64,000 nt of DNA from Adenanthera pavonina (taxonomy: Eukaryota; Streptophyta; Magnoliopsida; Fabales; Fabaceae), in NCBI GenBank assembly GCA_026686845.1, contig JAIVEN010000011.1, positions 29,932,501-29,996,500 of the forward strand, read 5' to 3'. The notes under the pieces are model-generated. The model worked only from the letters and a program-made list of their open reading frames with translations, was not told the DNA's origin and ran no database searches. Positions within the stretch are counted from its first letter, which is position 1; the number at the start of each line of letters is the position of its first letter. The position numbers and the translations under genes were made by a program. Of the stretch, positions 34,449-46,701 are shown piece after piece.

Positions 34449-34597
34449 GAAAAAATTGGGAAATGGGACCAGAGTTAATTTTTTTGGGATGAGAATAGAA
34501 TTTTTTAAACCTATAATAAATTTTTTTTCCTAAAAAACTAATTTGGTACCAAAAACCAAATATCTTCATTTTTTTTTCCTAAAACCCAATTTTCCCC
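34449..34597. mobile_element. Possible Mutator-type MITE (149 bp)
   Basis: Tips GAAAAAATTGGG and, reversed, GGGGAAAATTGGG, with flanks TTTTTATT repeated on both sides. The T-rich flanks make the duplication weak evidence. Confidence 0.4.
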
Positions 34598-35297
34598 TTT
34601 TTATTTTATAAATTATAAAATAATTTTTATAATTTATTAATTCTTTTTTTATACAACAATTTTATCATACAATGCTTTGTAAATTTATATCACTCCTATT
34701 ATATTGTATAAAATTTTCCTCAACCCGTGCAATGCAGAGGATAATTAAACTTGTTAACAATAACAATTGATTAAAATATTTGATTTTGACGATTCAAAAG
34801 AAATAATTTTAAAATCACATCCTAAATCATCGCATGATTATTTATTGATTTTCCAAATAGGTTCCGCTCATTAATTGCTATAAAATAGACGAGTTGTAAC
34901 AACCAAAACATTCATGTAAAATTATTATTTTTTACTCAATAACCCCATGCATCGCATGAGTGTGAGCATGCAAATGACTCATAATGAGCATAGACACAAA
35001 AGAGCGAGATGTTATGAGAGTCATTGTTTCTCTAATATTAATAATGGTAGAGGGGTTTGAAAAGCGAAGGGAAGAATCTTTATGAACAATAAAGTAAATG
35101 CAAAAGTAAACATAACCAAAACATAACATAAATGAAGCATAGTTGGCCAAAAAAAAAAACATAAATGAAGCATAACTAGTGCCTAAGTGATGTTCGTTTG
35201 TCTAGAGCAAATCTGATCATGGAAATTGCTGATTAACTGATGTTAACTGCTCTCTGACTTGTCCCCCACTTCCTTCACTTTCCCCTACCATTGCTTT

Positions 35298-35479
35298 TGT
35301 GAAATATGAGCAACAAAGAAATGAGAGAACAATAACATATTGTTTTATTCTGTATAGCCTGCCTTTTACATTACACCATTGGCTATATATAGAAATAAAA
35401 GAAGAGAAGAGTAAGACAAGTGTGTAGTACAGTGAACCTGGACACAATACGAATTATGTACAATAGTACAACTCTAATA
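35298..35479 (-). mobile_element. Solo LTR (copia-like, 182 bp)
   Basis: Compared with the 3' flank of the split DBR pseudogene (16650-16690), this stretch is an insertion. On the minus strand it begins TATTAGAG (a changed TGTTAGAG) and ends TTTCACA, with a TATATATA-type box near 35384 and AATAAA near 35344. It is flanked by a 5-bp repeat, GCTTT (35293-35297) and GCTTC (35480-35484). No internal region or second LTR is present, which fits recombination to a solo LTR. Confidence 0.65.
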
Positions 35480-35634
35480 GCTTCTTTATTTCTCCTGCGG
35501 TAAGTTAATACAGGATGTGGATATATTCCTATCATTGTATCTTTTTACCCATTCCTTAATGCCTTTTTCCTACTTCTCATTTAATCCACGGAATGCTTTT
35601 ACTAACTAAATGTAGAGGATCCAAATCCCTAATG

Positions 35635-38292
35635 TCAGTCACGAGCAATAACCACCACTTGTTTTCCGACATTGCGACCACTAAAGAGGCCAACCAAAGC
35701 TGCAGGGCCATTCTCAAGGCCTTCAACTATATCTTCCACATACACTATCTTCCCTTCTCGTATAAGAGGCAGTATGAACTCTAAGAATCTGGGGTAGAGG
35801 TGATAATGATCACTAGTAGTAAACCCATGCAAACGAACTCTCTTAAAAATCAGCTGTACCAAATTTGTTATGCCTTCTTGTTGATCAAGATTATACTGTG
35901 AGATCATTCCACATAAAGATATGCGGCCATGGATTCTCATATTCATAAGCACTACATCAAGGGTTTTCCCCCCGACATTGTCGAAGTAAATGTCGATGCC
36001 TTCTGGGAAGGACCTGGTTTGGAAATCCATATCTATTAGCTTCTAGGGTAAATTAGTGTAAGACGTGAAGTAACTCAAATTCCTAGGTCTAAGATAATAC
36101 TATCACATACAGACCTTTTTACTGCTGCATCCAGGTCAGGCTCTTCCTTGTAGTTAAAAGCTTCATCAAATCCTAATTTATTTTTCAATAGATCCACCTA
36201 ATTGTAGAAGGAAGAAAATTAATGAGATAGGACAAGCACACAAAATACAGATGGATTTTGGTCTTTTTAATCATAACTCTCGTTACAATAATTTTATTCT
36301 ATTCTTAGGTTAAAAAGGAAGGAAGCACCTACTTTCAGTTCTGATGCATTATGGTACCAGATAGATGCTTCACAACTTTCACTGAGAAGGGATTTCAAAT
36401 TGAAAGCTAGGGATCTTGTTAGTTGGATCCTCTATAGTCATGTATTCAGAGAGAAAATGATACAAAAGAATGAGATTCTATAAGAATGAGATTTTATGAC
36501 TATAGAAGATCCAGATTGGGAATCATGCATGCTGATTTCAACAAGCTCCTAAATATTACTGCACCTATTAGAACCATACCTTCTCTTTACTTCCCGCACT
36601 TCCCACGACGTAACAACCCGTGAGTTTTGCAAATTGCCAACAAGTTGACCAATTGCGCCAGATGCAGCTGACACAAAAACACGATCTTCTTTCTTGGGAG
36701 ACCCTATTTCATAGAAACCTGCATATGCGGTGATTCCTGGCACACCTATGGTGGAAAAAAACAAGATAGTTGTTGAGGAAGGGAAATAACTAATGGAATC
36801 AGACTAGGATGATAAGCATAAGAAAATAAATACAATTCCATTATTTAAAAACTCATACTAGAATTGCCTTCTAAAAAGTGCCAAGTAAAAAGTATGAGTG
36901 AGATGCACAAGATTCCCTAGTTATACTCAGACATGTCTTCTTTTCTTTCCTTGGAACTTGGAGATATTCAATATTTAAAGAAGAAAAGAGAATTGATCCA
37001 AAAAGCAAGACAATGAGGAGAAGCCATGCAACTAAAATGCACAAACATGGAAGCTGGCTAAGATTCAATCTTAAGAAACATGCACCTTGTATACTCAACA
37101 AACCATATTAAGTAAATATAGATTATCTCAAGGATACAACAGTGATGGAAATATGAAAGTACTGACTACCAATTCCTGAAAAATATTAGTGCGTGACCAA
37201 ATCATATAGGCTCTTCTCCGACTGGACGCTAGTTAAACAATAGATGTAAGCCATAAAAGATCAATTAAAGCCACATAAATACATGATAAAGATAACTGCA
37301 CAAATTACTATATGAAGTTTCAGCATTTGGTATCTTCTAGGACAAATGAGACAAACAGAGGAACCACTTATCGCATCTTAGTAAGTTAGGTCACACAGGC
37401 ATCAAGAACATCATAATCAATGTAAATAGAATCTTTCCCATATATACCTAGAATTCCAGTGTAGTAGGAAAGAGGAACATCCGGGTGCTCGATTTTGAAA
37501 AGAATTTGTGCTGAGGAGACCAGGCTGTACTCTTCCCATCTGACATGCCCCCAAACTAAATCACCTTTTTTATAGTCAGGGTGTTCAGATTCAAGGACTT
37601 TAGCCACACCATATGCAGTTATTGGCTGCAATTATTCAAGACAACTGTTAGTAGCTACACATATATACTGTATTTCAGCAATCTCAGTGTCATTCATTTT
37701 TCTAATTTTAAATTGATTAAATTGTGACCAGAAGCTTTGGTGTGGCCAGAATCATGTGCCCCTTCAAGATATCTGATTTTTCATTCCAACCATGCTTGAA
37801 GAAATAAACAAGCTGATATAAATGGATTTCAAGTATTACTTTCTTCTAAGAAGCCCCAAGTATATAGTTTAAATCGGTTGTTCCTTTAATTCACGCTGCT
37901 TTGTATTATTTTTGCATTGTATTCAGGTCTGGATTAGTTTGTGCATACCTCAACAAATCCACCTCCCTCGACCAAACAAAGACTGAACCCCGAAAAAACA
38001 GCATGGATAGGATTATCCAAAAAAATAAGAAGTAACAGTAAAAGAGTGTGCTACAGAGAGAAAGACTTACGGCACCAAGAGTATAAGAACCAAATCTCGA
38101 ACCAGTTCTTTTGCTCATCATAGCACGCTGGTAGGGATCACAGGATAAGTAGAGATTCTTGAGTAGAATTTGGTTCGAACCTTCTGGAACCTTCAAATCG
38201 ATGGAAGCTTCAACCAATTGCAGGTCGGATTCCCTTGGGAGTCCAGACACATAGTGCTTTAGAACCACTTGCTTATTCTTCACTTGCACCAT
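35635..38292 (-). pseudogene. Alkenal double-bond reductase, five exons, one-base frameshift
   Basis: Five exons in the same places as the intact copy at 46702: exon 1 38071-38292, exon 2 37448-37625, exon 3 36580-36745, exon 4 36115-36197, exon 5 35635-36013. Splice sites are GT/AG throughout. The start is the ATG at 38292 (MVQVKNKQVVLK), which matches the paralogue; the longer upstream frame is not conserved. Exon 3 is 166 bases instead of 167: one base is lost at about 36636 within the Rossmann stretch after AASGAIGQLVG, where the paralogue has GGACAATTT and this copy GGCAATTT. The shifted frame runs to an early stop. All other exons, including GMISQYNLDQ and the normal C-terminus, are open. 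A recent pseudogene or a sequence error are both possible. Confidence 0.85.
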
Positions 38293-41200
38293 TTTTGCCT
38301 GCCGAGACGAAATTTCAGTGCACCCTTTTTGCTCTCTCTTTGAAGACCTACGTAGTTGAGCAGAACAGAAATGATTTATAAACTGAGAAATCAACGAAAA
38401 TGGCATGTACATGGGTAAGCAGTGACGATGTGGCCAAAGGCTCAGTTTGAAGTCTGAATGATGGAGATGGGACCCACGTTGTAGGAACGTAGGAGGCGGA
38501 TGATGAATGAAGGGTTATTGTCATTTATTAATGAGACGCATCTTCATCTTCATTTAAAAAAAAGATGGAGATAGTCAGTATTTCAATTTGAATACTCCTG
38601 GGAAAAGGACGTATTCGAGGACGTTGGGGGTAACATAATTACATTCAATGACCACCAATTTTCAAAATTGACAATTAGGTTTTAATAAAAAAATCAATAT
38701 ATATATATATGGGTTTTGGTATCACAGTTCTTTTATTTTTTTTGTTAAACTCAAAATTTTACAAATAAAATTCAAAAATTTCTAATTGAAACTTATTTTT
38801 TTAAAACAAGTGAAGCTTGAATTTTTCCAACTAAGAATCAAATTTTTTTAATTGAGATTCAATTTTTTCCCAAAAAAAAATGATACCAAAAACCAAATAT
38901 CTTGAATTTTCAGTACCAAGTCCCTTTGAAAAATTACATGGACAAAAATGTCCTAGTCGATAATTACCTCTATTGCACCAATATTTTAAAAAGGAAGAAG
39001 TATTCATATCCAATACATATTTGATACAATACATGTATCGTATTTCATAATATATATCATAGGGATCATAGTTTTTCTTTTTTAAAAATTGCAAAAGGAT
39101 TTAAGATCTTATAAAGAAAAACTCAAATTTTTGTTTTTTGTTTTAAATATCTTTTACATTACTTTCAAAATACATGTTTAAAACTCAAATTTTTAATATT
39201 TTTTATTTTTGATACATTAATTTGTTGATTATATATATAAATTTATATATATATATATATATTTCTTATACTCATATTCTAAAATTTTAAAATTTATTAT
39301 ATCGGATGTATCGTATCGTGTCATACCCAATATTTATATTCATATCAGTGCATCATAGATAGCTATGTTTAAAAGTTTGAGTTTGAAAAACAAGTTGATG
39401 TACTTGTAAATTACAGAATTTCATCAATAAATTATCTAGAACCTCATTTTTCAAGTGAAAATTTACCGGTGTATAAACTTGTTTCTCCAACTCAACTTTT
39501 ACTGATATCAAAATGAGAAAACTGGATTTTAAAAAATTAATATACTTCTGGGCTTCAGTAATTGAGTGCATTAAAATGTTTTTCCAACCTAGCTTTTGAA
39601 TTTTTAAGTAGGTGAGTTTCTGATTAAGTAAAGGCATTTTCTTCTAAATATTTATTAAGTCTTTAGTGTTATTTATCAAATTGGTGGTCCTTAATTAACA
39701 TTATGTTGCTTCCATGGTCTTTGAATGTCATTTTCTTCCAAAGATCCCTCCTTAACGTCACTAGTGAGTTGGATTGTTTAGTGGCTTTTTTTTAATAATT
39801 TATTCTTCGTGTGTTTACAATTTTTCTCTGTCAAAAACTAAGGTTGGTACTTGGTTGGTGGCTGGAATCTTCAAAAAAATTTTAGGAATAAGCAATTTAA
39901 ATATGCCATAAATGATTCTCCATTGTGTTTTTATTATACAACTATTTTGATTAAATTACGTGATTAAAGGTTGGTATTAAAATTAATTAATTATCTTATT
40001 TTTATTTACAATTTGAAAAGAATTATCTCATTTTTATAATAGCACTAAATCATAATATTTTATCAAAACTATTTTTATTAATTTTTCTCTCTCATAATTA
40101 TCTCATTGAATATGAGTATTTCATATAAACATATAATAAATACTGTCCCGTATTCTGGCAAAAATCTTATATTTATAATTAAGATAAAAGTCTTTATATT
40201 TAAGATAAAACAAAGTATAATATGAATTTTACTATTACATAAAAAAATAAATAACAAATAAAAATAAATATCATTACATAAAAATGTACTTGGATATTTC
40301 TTCTTATCAATATTTTAATGGAGTTTTATTTCAGTCAAAAAAAGGAGTCTTGCTATTTTTCTTTTTCAAGTCCAACTAAATGAGAAAGTATTATATAATT
40401 TATATTTATAGATGTGGATACTAGTTTTAATATCTTGTCTCCCAAAAAAAAATACTAATTTTAATAAAATTAATAGAGCTAAGAAGAGAAAGAGAAAAAA
40501 AAAACTTTGATAAAGAGAAAGAATCATATGAGCTAGGTAGCACTGAAAAGGGTATTTGTATCGGATACGATACAGTATAATATGGAAGATAAAGCAATTT
40601 CTAAAATTTTATGATAGGGGTGCAGAGGATATTTATATATAATATTATCTATATAATTATTTATATGTATAATTAATAAATCTACTCATTAAAAGAAAAA
40701 TAAGTATTAAATATTCTAAAAATTATAGTATAAATGGTAAAATAAACCATAAAATATTTATATCAACTTCAAATGATAATATTTTACTGTGAAAATTTTA
40801 AGTTATACATATGAGTATAAAATGATATGGATAAATACATATGTACAAGTACGATATACATATCATATCGTATTATGTATCGGATATGGGTGCATATATT
40901 TTTTTGAAGTATCGGTGCTTCATATCGTATGAGTATTAAAACATAAAAAAATTCATTGACTTAATTTAAATTGTTTTTATTAGAGATTATAAATAATATG
41001 AAAAAGTAAATATCAAATAATTTAATAATATTTTTATTTTAAAAGTAAAAACTCTCGTCATGGAGAGTTTGCAGTGGCTTTTATTTTATATTCTTTTTAT
41101 TTTTTACTTTCTATCCTATGTTTTCAAATTTTCCAGGAAAAACTATGCTTAAGGACCTATAAAAACTAATATTTATTATGAAGAACCATAAAAATTATAA

Positions 41201-41297
41201 TTAAACTCTCAAGGTTAAAAAGCTGGTCTAAAAAACGAACTCAAGGTTCTAAGACATTCCATTGACTATTATGCCCCCTATTTTTAGATGCATACCC
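38258..41297. repeat. Segmental tandem duplication, unit 1
   Basis: Start of exon 1 of the frameshifted DBR gene plus about 2.9 kb upstream. Two stretches (38258-38960 and 40345-41297) match unit 2 (41298-42870); the stretch between them, about 38960-40345, has no counterpart in unit 2. This middle part is AT-rich, with a TA microsatellite near 39235-39262 and no gene. Confidence 0.75.
38668..38931. mobile_element. MITE-like inverted-repeat element upstream of DBR
   Basis: Arms of about 50 bases are inverted: GGGTTTTGGTATCA near 38711 faces TGATACCAAAAACC near 38880, and outer phrases (AATTAGGTTTTAATA and, reversed, ACTTGGTACTGAAAA) extend the pairing. The arms resemble those of the element at 10477. 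A decayed copy sits at about 42055-42290 in the duplicated unit, so insertion preceded the duplication. Confidence 0.5.
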
Positions 41298-41333
41298 CTT
41301 TAGAACCACTTGCTTATTCTTCACTTGCACCAT
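41298..41333 (-). pseudogene. DBR 5' fragment: first 12 codons only
   Basis: An ATG at 41333 and codons for MVQVKNKQVVLK, identical to the start of the gene at 38292, with the matching upstream region to the right. The coding sequence ends at the duplication junction, so this is a promoter with a stub, not a gene. Confidence 0.8.
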
Positions 41334-42870
41334 TCTTGCTTGCCGAGAAGAAATTTCAGTGCACCCTTTCGCTCTCTCTTTGAAGATCTACGTACTTGAG
41401 CAGAACATAAATGAATTTATAACGACGTTAAAGAACTGAAACATCAACGAGAATGGCATGCACATGGATAAGCAGTAACGATGTGGCCAAAGGTTGTGCC
41501 TGTCTAGAAAATCGTTAGCGCCCGTAAAAGTATCTTTGCAAACATACTTTTGATTAATTTGATGTTTGTCTCATTTTTACCCTTGATTAATTTGATGTTT
41601 GTCTCATTTTAAAGGCTTGTTATGTAAATTATTTTTTAATTTGTAAATATATTTTTATTTTATAATAACTTTTTTAAACTTGCTTTTGTAATTAAAGACA
41701 TCTAAATATAAATTATGTCAAAACAGACTTACTCTTATTAAAACTTGATTTTCATATATTTTATTTTATTTTAACTTAAATTTTGCAAATTGAAAACCAT
41801 ACGATGGTTTAAAGTCTGAATGATAGAGATGGGACCTACGTTATTGTGGGAATGTAGGATGCGGATGATGAAGAGTTGTTGTCTCTTGTTTTTGCCTTTA
41901 TTTATTAATTAATGATAAGCATCTTCATTAAAAAAAACACAGAAGAAGAAGAAGAAGATGGAGATGGTCACTATTTCAATTGGGAAAATCACGTATTCGA
42001 GGACGTTGGGAGCAACATAATTATATTCAATGATCACCAATTTGAAAAATTGAGAATTGAGTTTTAATACTAGAAAATCAATATATTTGATTTTTAGTAT
42101 CACATCTCATTTTTTTTTAAAATTCAAATTTTTACAAATGAGACTAAAAAGAATTTCAATTGAGACTCAAATTTTTTCAATTAAAAATTTATTTTTTTCC
42201 AACTGAAATTCGATTTTTTCCCAAAAAAATAATTGTGGTGCCAGAAAATAAATATTTTTTTTAACCAAAAGCTAATTGTCTCTTTGAAAAATTACAAGGA
42301 CAAAAATGTCCTTAGTCCTTACCTAACAAAATATATAGCCACCTATATTGCACTTTTCTTTTTCAAGTCCAACTAAATGAGAAAGTATTATATAATTTAT
42401 ATTTATAGATGTGGATACTGGTTTTAATATCTTGGCCCAAAAAAATACTAATTTTAATAAAATAAATAGAGTAAAGAAGAGAAAGAGAAAAAATACTTTG
42501 ATAAAAAGAAAGGAATATTAAAATATAAAAAAAAATCATTTACTTAATTTAAATTATTTTTATTAGAAAATATCTCTAAATATCAAATAATTTAATAATA
42601 TTTTTATTTTAAAAGTAAAAAACTCTCGTCATGGAGAGTTTGTACTTCGTAGTGGCTTTTATTTTTATTTTAAAATAATATTTTTACTTCGTGTCCTATC
42701 GTTTTCAAACTTTCTAGGAAAAACTATGCTAAACGACCTATAAAAGCTAATATTTATTATGAAGAATCATAAAAATTATAATTAAACTCAAGGTTCAAAA
42801 GTTGGTCCCAAAAAAAAACTTAAGGCTCTAAAGACATTCCATTGACTATTATGCCCCCCAATTTGCAGAT
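41298..42870. repeat. Segmental tandem duplication, unit 2
   Basis: Begins abruptly inside DBR exon 1 and repeats the promoter region (41298-41500, 41806-42300) and the far-upstream module (42345-42870, including CTCTCGTCATGGAGAGTTTG). About 310 bases at 41497-41805 have no counterpart in unit 1; they include a 33-base tandem repeat around TTGATTAATTTGATGTTTGT. Confidence 0.75.
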
Positions 42871-43325
42871 GCATGTTTTCCTTTTGCCATCTATTGAAAA
42901 TTCAAAAAGAAATTGAAAAGAAAAAAGAAGTAAAAAATTAAAAGTATTCGTTTCTTTAGCACAAAAAATATCCCAACCAATAGTCAAATATTAATTTCTT
43001 TGAAGTATTGAGATTACTAAAGTAAGTTTTGTATCTACCAATAAAAATTTTTTTTTCATATACATGACTAATCATTGAATACTAAGGATTTAAAAATTTC
43101 TGCAACTTTTTTTTTTCTTTCATATCTCAGTATACACTTATCGTCTGACTTTTCAAATTCACATTGAAAAACTTGCTAGCAATGTGTCCTTACCTTGGTC
43201 AGATCAACAAGACTTGGAAGAAAGTCGCAATAATTCTTCCTTTCCTTTTTGAAGTTTTTTCAAGTTACTTTCTTTTTCACCTTCATTCAGTGGTACTAAT
43301 AACGAGATGTGGGAGAAAATTAATA
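42871..43325. other. AT-rich intergenic DNA, no gene seen
   Basis: No recognisable element or coding frame; the open frame at 43164 runs into the Stowaway copy. Confidence 0.4.
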
Positions 43326-43590
43326 TTCCCTCTATTTCTATATATAGAATTTTTTACTCTGATCATATATATAGGATCTTTTACAATATATGAGATAGTA
43401 TTTATTATATATTTTCAGAAAAATACCCCTATTTAATGTATCCAAAGAGAAAGAGTGAGAGATTAAATAAGGGTAGTTTTGAAAAAATATTGAAATTTTT
43501 GGAGAAATCAAGATAGTTAATTAGTTTTAATTCTAAATCTTAATTCATGAGATTTGGTTAAAATGGTCTTATATTAAGTATAAAAAAGAG
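43326..43590 (+). mobile_element. Stowaway-like MITE (copy 2)
   Basis: An element of 265 bp flanked by TA, colinear with the copy at 45780: CCCTCTATTTCTATATATAG, GGATCTTTTACAATATA, CCCCTATTTAATGTATCC, GTTAATTAGTTTTAA and GGTCTTATATTAAG occur in the same order. Both tips are worn. Confidence 0.75.
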
Positions 43591-43813
43591 TATAAGCAAC
43601 TAAATGCCGCAACCAATTTCTTGTTTGCATGTTCATAGAAATCCTGGAGCTTGACGAAAATGGCATGGAGAACCCAATGATCAAGAATCCATCGCTGGGA
43701 TAAAATGCTTCAGACCTTATTGGTTCCACATTTGGGCGCTCCAAAACTTAGTTTCAGGATCAAAACTTAATTTTGCTTATTGTCATCCAAACAAAACCCC
43801 CTAAAATTCAAAC

Positions 43814-44252
43814 TAGAGTCGTCAAAATGGGTCAAACCAGACGAGTTAGCTCAAAAAATCTGAAAAAATGAGCGGACTCGGGCCTCAATTTTGGGAGTAA
43901 ATACATAATCTGGGCTTTTTGAACCCGGCCCATAGCGGGCCGGCCTGAAAGCCCGAGACTTTTTTCTTTTTCTTTTTTTCAGTTTAAAATATTAAAAAAT
44001 ACATATTATTTTATTAATTAGTGATATATAAATTATAAAATTTAAATATTATGTTAGTTTTTGATGAATTATGATGATAATTAGTTATATTAATTTAAAT
44101 AATTGTATAAAAAAATTTATTAAAAAAATATTAAAAAAATTAAAAAAAACCCGCTGACCAGCCCGTAGGCCCGATCCCACGGGTTTGGGCTTTGAAAACC
44201 AAGCCCGTTTATCAAATCGGGCCTTTTGACCCAGCTCGAATTGACAGTTCTA
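43814..44252. mobile_element. hAT-type non-autonomous element (439 bp)
   Basis: Tips TAGAGTCGTCAAAATGGGTC and, reversed, TAGAACTGTCAATTC then GGGTC pair as terminal inverted repeats. Sub-terminal regions are rich in GGGCC/GGCCC (GGCCCATAGCGGGCCGGCC), and 8-bp flanks ATTCAAAC (43806-43813) and ATGCAAAC (44253-44260) match at 7 of 8 positions. This fits the 8-bp target duplication and GC-rich ends common in plant hAT MITEs. Confidence 0.75.
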
Positions 44253-44260
44253 ATGCAAAC

Positions 44261-45779
44261 TGTTATAATTTCAAACCTAATTAACGTAAAAGTTACATAC
44301 CTGTTACTTCAATCTAAACTCTGTTTTGACAACCTTATTTTACTCAAACTCCATTTTAACGAATTCAAAACCAAACACACCCTCGAATGGTAGGATTTAA
44401 ATGGGTTATAATAATGGATGATTGAGAAATTTGAGGGTTGCATTTAAAAATTTTGGTTTAGTTAGATTTTTTTTTAATGCAAGATTCAGTTAGATATTAA
44501 GAAGGATAATTTGGTATTTTCAAATTTATATTTTCGTGTTTGATCCTTTAAACTAATTACAATTTTAAGGTCTTTTAAAATAAATATTACTCTTTTTTTA
44601 AGTCCTTTATCATAATTTTCCCAGTTTGCTTTACATATTGGGCCAAAAACAATTCCATGACAAAATCCAAGTGTTTTTGAAGCTTTAAAACTTTTGTCAG
44701 AATAACCCAATTTAAATATGAATGAAAAAGACTATCATGGTACATAAAAAATTCAAATGTTGTGATAAATTCTTACCACATTTTCCATTTTTTTCTTTAT
44801 ATATTATCATGATCATCTATTTCGAAGCATTTGTTAGCATGATTGTGAGTTTATCTATCTTGACACATATGCAGATGGTGGTAAAAAAAAAAAAACGCAC
44901 GCAGATTGACTTTACTCTCCCAGGAAGTACATGCCATGCACTTCTTGTAACCCTAGTTTTCATTGAAATTAAATTTTAACACTTCAAATTAATTTAACTA
45001 TGTTTTATTTCAATATTTACTATGAACCGTTCAAACGGTTCAGATGCAATTCTAGCTTAAAATTCCACCCCCCCCTCAAAAAAAATTGGAAGAATTACAT
45101 TTTGAGGCTAAAATAATAAATTAATCACAAAATAGAACTTGTTACTACTTATTCTTTCAATTTTACTACTTAGTATTCTAGATTTTAACACATTTTTTAA
45201 CTAAAATCTTTCTTTGTAATTAATTCACTCTACCTATCCCTATATATAATTCCCCCTAAAAAATTTACCCTTATGTCAAACGTTTTTAATTAAAAAATGG
45301 ATTTATTAGTCTCATGGGCTGAAAATTTTTCTTGGAATATAAATCTCTTATTGGGTTAAAATGTTCACAACAATATTTGGGCCCAAGGAACTTCTAATAA
45401 TAAGACAGAGATGTCTGTCACCCCTTTTCTGTGTTATACATATCTTATGTGTACGGACAATTAGTATTAACTTTAGTATACAAATCAAACTCTGGCTACA
45501 TTTTGGTACATTGAAAAAAAAAACCTTTAAAGGAATTAAAAGTGAATTGAAAAAGAGAATAGAATAAAAATAAGCATAAAGAAAAAGGTTTAATATGCAT
45601 AGAGAAAGTGAATACTTCTCCAACTAATATTTAGAATGAAATAAATAGGAGAGTAATAGGGATAATTTTTCTTTTTTAAAAAAAAAAGACACCGTAATAC
45701 TCATGAAAAAAAACATAAAAGAACCTTAACAAGGAATGACTTTGGGTAATTTTGACAATTTATCACTCTTTATGTAATA
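44261..45779. other. AT-rich intergenic DNA, no gene supported
   Basis: Several open frames of 68-91 codons occur, but none shows a family, a splice context or biased composition. Confidence 0.4.
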
Positions 45780-46043
45780 CTCCCTCCGGTCCTATATATA
45801 GGACCTTTTGACTTGGTTCTAAATATAAGATCCTTTACAATATACGATGTGATATTTATTATACATTTTCAAAAAATACCCCTATTTAATGTATCCAAAG
45901 GGAAAAAGAGAGAGATTAAATAAGGGTACTTTGGGAAAAATGTTGGGATTTTTGGAGAAATCGAGGTAGTTAATTAGTTTTAACTCCCCTTCTTAATTCA
46001 CGTGATTCGGTTAAAATGGTCTTATATTAAGGACCAGAGGGAG
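45780..46043 (+). mobile_element. Stowaway-like MITE (copy 3, best preserved)
   Basis: An element of 264 bp with ends CTCCCTCCGGTCCTATATAT and, reversed, CTCCCTCTGGTCCTTAATAT, flanked by TA (45778-45779 and 46044-46045). It serves as the reference for the copies at 15435 and 43326. Confidence 0.85.
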
Positions 46044-46582
46044 TATCCAATAATTTCTCTAATTTATCTGATGGAAAGATTTGTAATAGAATCTCACTAT
46101 GTCATACTAAATGCAATATCCAGTTATTGCACCGCCAATTTCATTATCATTTTAACCTTTTCCTACCCACCAAACATAGAGGATACTTACGATAATTAAG
46201 GATTTAAAAATAATTTTTTATGAATTATATAAATACATGATTATTAGCACTTCATAAAGGCATTACTTTTCCCAGTCTACATAAGAATTATTTTATTCTA
46301 CCTTATATTCCAATAATAAAGAAGTACGAACCCAAAAAAAAAAAAGTGCTTCCAAAGAGGTTGTATTGTAAAACTTCGAATTTGACATCAAAGATATCAG
46401 CATTAAAAACACAGCAGTTTACAAATTTCACTCTCTCTTTCTGTCCATTTTCCTCATCCCAAAACGTTTCAATGTGGCTTAACATGAAAAAAACTGATTA
46501 TAAATTGCATGTATAGGACATCTTGTTCATTGTTATCCTCCTCAGCAAGAAATAAAACTTCGAGATAACAAATAGCAAATGC

Positions 46583-46588
46583 TTTATT
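46583..46588 (-). terminator. Poly(A) signal of the intact DBR gene
   Basis: AATAAA on the minus strand, 114 bases beyond the stop codon and followed by GCATTTGC-like bases, as in the partial gene at 1-475. Confidence 0.6.
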
Positions 46589-46701
46589 CACCAGAAAAAA
46601 ACATTATTCCTATAGTGAGTATCTGTATCACATAACACATACATTGGAAGTAAGGGTGACACCAAACAAGACAACATCAGATACAAGAAAACTGTCTGAT
46701 A

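Noticed and set aside
38293..38412. Upstream extension of the DBR frame at 37906-38412
   Set aside because: The paralogue and the duplicated stub both start at MVQV/MVEV; the extension lies in the 5' leader and is not conserved.
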